From Candidatus Gastranaerophilales bacterium (GTDB lineage: Bacteria > Cyanobacteriota > Vampirovibrionia > Gastranaerophilales > Gastranaerophilaceae), in NCBI GenBank assembly GCA_017467305.1, contig JAFTSM010000070.1, positions 1-36,079 on the forward strand: a DNA stretch of 36,079 nucleotides. The letters are read 5' to 3'. Each line of letters opens with the position of its first letter. The stretch's first letter is position 1. The notes below the pieces were generated by a model. That model did not search any database and was not told where the DNA came from. It worked only from the letters and a program-made list of their open reading frames with translations. Both the position numbers and the translations under genes were made by a program. Positions 33,417 through 36,079 of this stretch are shown here, piece after piece.

Positions 33417-33755
33417 TTATTTAAAAGTATAATTTAATAATTTCAAATTACACCAAATAAAACTAATCAGTAAATACAAAACAATCATACAGTAGTGCAA
33501 TTTAACAATAAAATTTTTCTTAACTTTTTCGGTCTTATTCACAGAATTAAATAAATAAATATTAAAAGAAAAAACATCAACAAATATAAAAAATATAGAA
33601 ATAATAAAAGAACATTTAAGCATAACATCTAAAATCAATAAAAAAAACACCAAGAATTTAGTAAAAAATAAAAGATAAAAAACAAAGAATATTACACAAA
33701 AATACCCCATAAATATGCTAAATTTAATAAACAAACTAGATTTAAAATCAAACAT
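33417..33755 (-). CDS. Small multi-spanning membrane protein (second of a pair)
   Basis: A 112-residue, very hydrophobic protein with three to four predicted membrane spans (FSIFMGYFCVIFFVFYLLFF, the following VFFLLILDVML region, and a C-terminal MIVLYLLISFIWC) and a short basic loop NKTEKVKKNFIVK. I recognise no family. GAGGT precedes its ATG, and the gene starts 12 nt after the previous gene stops, so they form an operon. Extremely AT-rich, like the whole region. The good ribosome-binding site argues for a real gene despite low-complexity composition. Confidence 0.6.
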   Translation of the reverse strand: MFDFKSSLFIKFSIFMGYFCVIFFVFYLLFFTKFLVFFLLILDVMLKCSFIISIFFIFVDVFSFNIYLFNSVNKTEKVKKNFIVKLHYCMIVLYLLISFIWCNLKLLNYTFK

Positions 33756-33767
33756 AAAAAAACCTCA

Positions 33768-34070
33768 TTATTCAGTAAAAATTTGGGATATAGAAGTAAA
33801 AAAGCAATGTAGAAAAAAAGAATATAAATAAGAAATTACAACAATAAACATACAAAAATAGAACAAAGTTTTTTTTAGACCTTCATCTTTAGAATTTATA
33901 TATAACAAATAAATAAATAAACAAAAAAATGGGGAAAAATACAAAAATAAGAAAGATTTTATGATTGTAATAAAATCAAATGTTAGCTCTATTTTAAAAA
34001 CAAAAATAAATTCCAACGTAAGTGCAACTGCAAAAATAAATAAACATTTAATTATAGATTTTAAAAACAT
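33768..34070 (-). CDS. Small multi-spanning membrane protein (first of a pair)
   Basis: A 100-residue hydrophobic protein with about three membrane spans (CLFIFAVALTLEFIFVF, LFLYFSPFFCLFIYLLYI, FYFCMFIVVISYLYSFFL) separated by a short charged loop NSKDEGLKKT. AAGGATG lies before the ATG. Not recognisably related to the MFKY-type paralogs nearby. It is co-transcribed with the next gene by position. In a toxin/immunity reading it could be an immunity protein, but nothing in the sequence proves that. Confidence 0.6.
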   Translation of the reverse strand: MFLKSIIKCLFIFAVALTLEFIFVFKIELTFDFITIIKSFLFLYFSPFFCLFIYLLYINSKDEGLKKTLFYFCMFIVVISYLYSFFLHCFFTSISQIFTE

Positions 34071-34098
34071 TAAAACATCCTTATAAATACATTAATTT

Positions 34099-34131
34099 AA
34101 AGAGTGAATATTTATATTTTATCCACTCTTT
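34099..34131. terminator. Hairpin closing the second array sub-unit
   Basis: AAAGAGTG (34099-34106) pairs with CACTCTTT (34124-34131); flanking ATA/TAT bases may extend it. It follows the module copy ending at 34167 on the minus strand and precedes the 34070 gene. Confidence 0.55.
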
Positions 34132-34166
34132 AGTTGTTTTGATATTACATATTTTCCGATATTGAA

Positions 34167-34385
34167 TTATTTTTTAGTTATTGGAATTATTACATGATAA
34201 ATAATAAAATACGGAACTAAATCTCCTCTATCTTGGTGTTCACGTGCTAGTTTTATTAAATCCTTAGATTCTTTTTTATTAAAATCATAAGTATCTACAA
34301 CTAATAAATCTATATTTCCTTGTTTATTTTCAGGATTACTTATTGAATAATAAGAATCCTCTTTCTCAGCACTAATTCTGTTCAT
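34167..34385 (-). CDS. Short copy of the 3'-end module of the right-edge gene
   Basis: A 72-residue open frame starting MNRISAEKED. From residue 12 it matches the C-terminus of the protein at 35113: SYYSISNPENKQGNIDLLVV, then DTYDFNKKESKDLIKL and AREHQDRGDLVPYFIIYHVI. DNA identity over the last 150 bp is about 90%. It starts 1 nt after the membrane-protein gene at 34387 stops and has no separate ribosome-binding site, so expression would need coupling. It may be a stand-alone small protein, an orphan C-terminal module for recombination, or a deletion remnant. Confidence 0.65.
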   Translation of the reverse strand: MNRISAEKEDSYYSISNPENKQGNIDLLVVDTYDFNKKESKDLIKLAREHQDRGDLVPYFIIYHVIIPITKK

Positions 34386-34386
34386 T

Positions 34387-34704
34387 TTATACTTGCCCAA
34401 AAAGCAAGAGTATTAACTTATTATTCTGAAAAGAGAATAAAAATAATAATACAACAATATAAAATTGTATAAATAAAAGTGTAAAAGAAACAAAATGTAC
34501 AAAATATAAAATCACTTTTAAAAATTTAGAACCTACTTTTTTTTCTAAACTTTCCGTAATTAAAACAAAAATAAATAAGAATATTATTCGTATCCATATT
34601 GGTTCAACTTGTTCAGTTGCAATAAATACAGACAAACCAATAATTAAAATTGGAGAACTAAAAACAAATGCGATAAATGAATTACTTTTAATATATTTAA
34701 ACAT
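34387..34704 (-). CDS. MFKY-type small membrane protein, paralog B
   Basis: A 105-residue protein with three membrane spans (FIAFVFSSPILIIGLSVFIA, RIIFLFIFVLITESL, a long C-terminal hydrophobic segment) and a short basic loop LEKKVGSKFLK. Its start MFKYIKSNSFIAFVFSSP matches MFKYLKKISFWAFVFCFP of the gene at 34743, showing tandem duplication. AAGGGT supports the ATG. It is followed immediately by the short module copy. Function unknown; small size, repetition and pairing with the module recall immunity genes, which is inference. Confidence 0.7.
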   Translation of the reverse strand: MFKYIKSNSFIAFVFSSPILIIGLSVFIATEQVEPIWIRIIFLFIFVLITESLEKKVGSKFLKVILYFVHFVSFTLLFIQFYIVVLLFLFSFQNNKLILLLFGQV

Positions 34705-34742
34705 TTCTTACCCTTTTTAATAAACATCATTCAAAAATATTT

Positions 34743-35030
34743 TTATGTTAGAGAGAAATTAATTAATACTGAAATTGCAAGCATATAAATATGAAATATT
34801 AGAAAAAGAAAAACTAAAATGATTATTTGTATAAATTTTAAAATTATTTTTACAAAATTTGAATTACTCTTAGCTATTAATTTTTTCAAAATAATCACAA
34901 TAAAAAATGAAATAATGGGATATAAGAATATATATGAACCTTCTTCACTAATCAACAAAAAAAATAAAATAAAATTTGGAAAGCAAAAAACAAATGCCCA
35001 AAAAGATATTTTCTTTAAATATTTAAACAT
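34743..35030 (-). CDS. MFKY-type small membrane protein, paralog A
   Basis: A 95-residue membrane protein with about three spans (FWAFVFCFPNFILFFLLI, SYIFLYPIISFFIVIIL, IILKFIQIIILVFLFLIF) and the basic loop KKLIAKSNSNFVK. It is homologous to the adjacent gene at 34387 and to the degraded copy at 32590. AAGGA with 7-nt spacing supports the ATG. It is the first membrane gene after the right-edge gene, separated from it by a hairpin, so it probably begins its own transcript with paralog B. Confidence 0.7.
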   Translation of the reverse strand: MFKYLKKISFWAFVFCFPNFILFFLLISEEGSYIFLYPIISFFIVIILKKLIAKSNSNFVKIILKFIQIIILVFLFLIFHIYMLAISVLINFSLT

Positions 35031-35050
35031 TTTTATTCCTTTTTTATAAA

Positions 35051-35083
35051 TAGAATACTCATTTATATTAAACGAGTATTCTA
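35051..35083. terminator. Hairpin after the right-edge gene
   Basis: TAGAATACTC (35051-35060) pairs perfectly with GAGTATTCTA (35074-35083). T-rich bases flank both sides. It lies 30 nt after the stop codon of the minus-strand gene. Confidence 0.6.
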
Positions 35084-35112
35084 TTTTATAATATTACATA
35101 TTTTCCTATTAA

Positions 35113-36078
35113 TTATTTTATTTTTATAATTGGTATTATTACATGATAAATAATAAAATACGGAACTAAATCACCTCTATCTTGGTGTTCACGTGCTAGT
35201 TTTACCAAGTCATTAGAGTCATTTTTGTTAAAATCATAAGTATCTACAACCAATAAATCAATGTTTCCTTGTTTATTTATATGTAAATCTAAAATATCAG
35301 CATTATTGATTGCATAATAAAAGTTTCCTGTTTTAAATCTCATATTCCTATCTATTTCAATTATTTGACCTTTCTTCAATAAATTAACATGTTCAGAAAC
35401 TTTTTTCTGCAGATCAAAATTTTTTGCTAATTCTTTTGATGACTGCGAATTTGTATCAATATATATACCTTTTATTGTTTCTAACTTATCAGAACCAATT
35501 TGTTGTATTATTTTTTCAATAAAATAATCTCTTAATCTAGGTTCAAGTTCATAACAGTTATTGAATATTTGATGTTCTCTTGCATAAGGTGTATTCATAT
35601 AATATTCTTTTTTTGCCATATATAAATTTTCAGCAGCTTCTTTACCTATCTCACCAATCGAATAATTTCTAAATCCAATATTCTGAATAAAATTAATTGC
35701 AAAAGCATTATCAATAATGTGTCCATTTTTAAAATCCATCCAAAATTGTGTTTTTGCTGATTTTGTCTCTTCTTGATTTTGAAGAGAATAAGCAATCATC
35801 TCATAAATCTGTTCTCGAGTTGGAAGTTTTTTCTTATATTTAAAGATTTTCTCTAAGTCTTTACTAATACTATTTATTTTTTCTCCCAATTCTTTTGATT
35901 TAGCAAAATCCATTTCTGCTAAATTGCCGTGGGGGAATAATGTTTTTTCTACGTCTGATATTGGCAATGTTTTTACATTTTTTCTTGCTTCTATTTGTTT
36001 TTCTAATTGTGCTTTTTGTTCTCGTTTTTGCTCTTCTGCAACTTTCTTTTGTTTTTCTAAATACAGTTTTGTTTCTTC
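35113..36078 (-). CDS. Partial coiled-coil protein with a repeated C-terminal module
   Basis: The open frame continues to the right edge of the window, so the N-terminus is missing; 321 residues are visible. The first 45 are a Lys/Glu/Gln coiled coil (KLYLEKQKKVAEEQKREQ). There follows a soluble mixed-structure region (KTQFWMDFKNGHIIDNAFAI, YAREHQIFNNCYELEPRLRD) and the C-terminal module at about 250-321: FYYAINNADILDLHINKQGN, DLLVVDTYDFNKNDS, AREHQDRGDLVPYFIIYHVI. A start at the TTG 35967 is not needed. No known domain recognised. The module is repeated at 34167 and 32421. It could be an effector or adhesin-like protein. Confidence 0.75.
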   Translation of the reverse strand, partial: EETKLYLEKQKKVAEEQKREQKAQLEKQIEARKNVKTLPISDVEKTLFPHGNLAEMDFAKSKELGEKINSISKDLEKIFKYKKKLPTREQIYEMIAYSLQNQEETKSAKTQFWMDFKNGHIIDNAFAINFIQNIGFRNYSIGEIGKEAAENLYMAKKEYYMNTPYAREHQIFNNCYELEPRLRDYFIEKIIQQIGSDKLETIKGIYIDTNSQSSKELAKNFDLQKKVSEHVNLLKKGQIIEIDRNMRFKTGNFYYAINNADILDLHINKQGNIDLLVVDTYDFNKNDSNDLVKLAREHQDRGDLVPYFIIYHVIIPIIKIK

Positions 36079-36079
36079 T

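Noticed and set aside
32421-35280. CRISPR-like array from the repeated segments
   Set aside because: Repeats are about 106-150 bp, coding and irregularly spaced, with no short direct repeats or uniform spacers.

Overview
The window is a low-GC (roughly 30%), gene-dense stretch of a Gram-negative bacterial chromosome. An LPS-type KDO-8-phosphate synthase (kdsA) implies an outer membrane, and the mix also includes a lone type IV prepilin-like protein, a B12-type radical SAM enzyme, a D-lactate-type dehydrogenase and long acidic Ser/Gly-rich proteins of no known family. This fits gut Gastranaerophilales (Vampirovibrionia/'Melainabacteria'), but that is an inference from gene style; no phylogenetic marker was compared.

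Layout. 1-3330: tRNA-Asn, then two tandem paralogous acidic proteins whose first 134 bp (leader plus 37 codons) are almost identical while the rest has diverged. 3340-6486: a hairpin that can re-pair over a start codon, a B12-binding-type radical SAM gene coupled to a small coiled-coil gene, then kdsA. 6494-10626 (minus strand): prepilin-like protein, dapA and asd (lysine/DAP branch), a structured higher-GC block, and a D-2-hydroxyacid dehydrogenase. 10825-12721: a second pair of paralogous acidic proteins, one with 15-residue tandem repeats. 12760-19272 (minus strand): a compact operon read grpE - dnaJ - secreted beta-propeller - O-methyltransferase - nadK - recN, joining heat-shock chaperones, NADP synthesis and DNA repair. 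19416-23257: a GNAT-like protein convergent with an operon of a GGDEF-variant protein and two radical SAM proteins. 23397-28905 (plus strand): membrane-anchored serine hydrolase, dicarboxylate/amino-acid symporter, uvrA. 28945-32325 (minus strand): small glycine-zipper membrane protein, four-domain ribosomal protein S1, ispH, and a sensorless histidine kinase.

32326-36079 is different: extremely AT-rich, all on the minus strand. It holds a partial coiled-coil protein running off the window edge, at least two further copies of the 3' end of that gene, and a series of small multi-spanning membrane proteins, three of them paralogous, some broken. Hairpins separate the sub-units. This is the best candidate for an undescribed system. 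It looks like a decaying or modular cassette array, perhaps of effector/immunity type, but no toxin domain is recognised.
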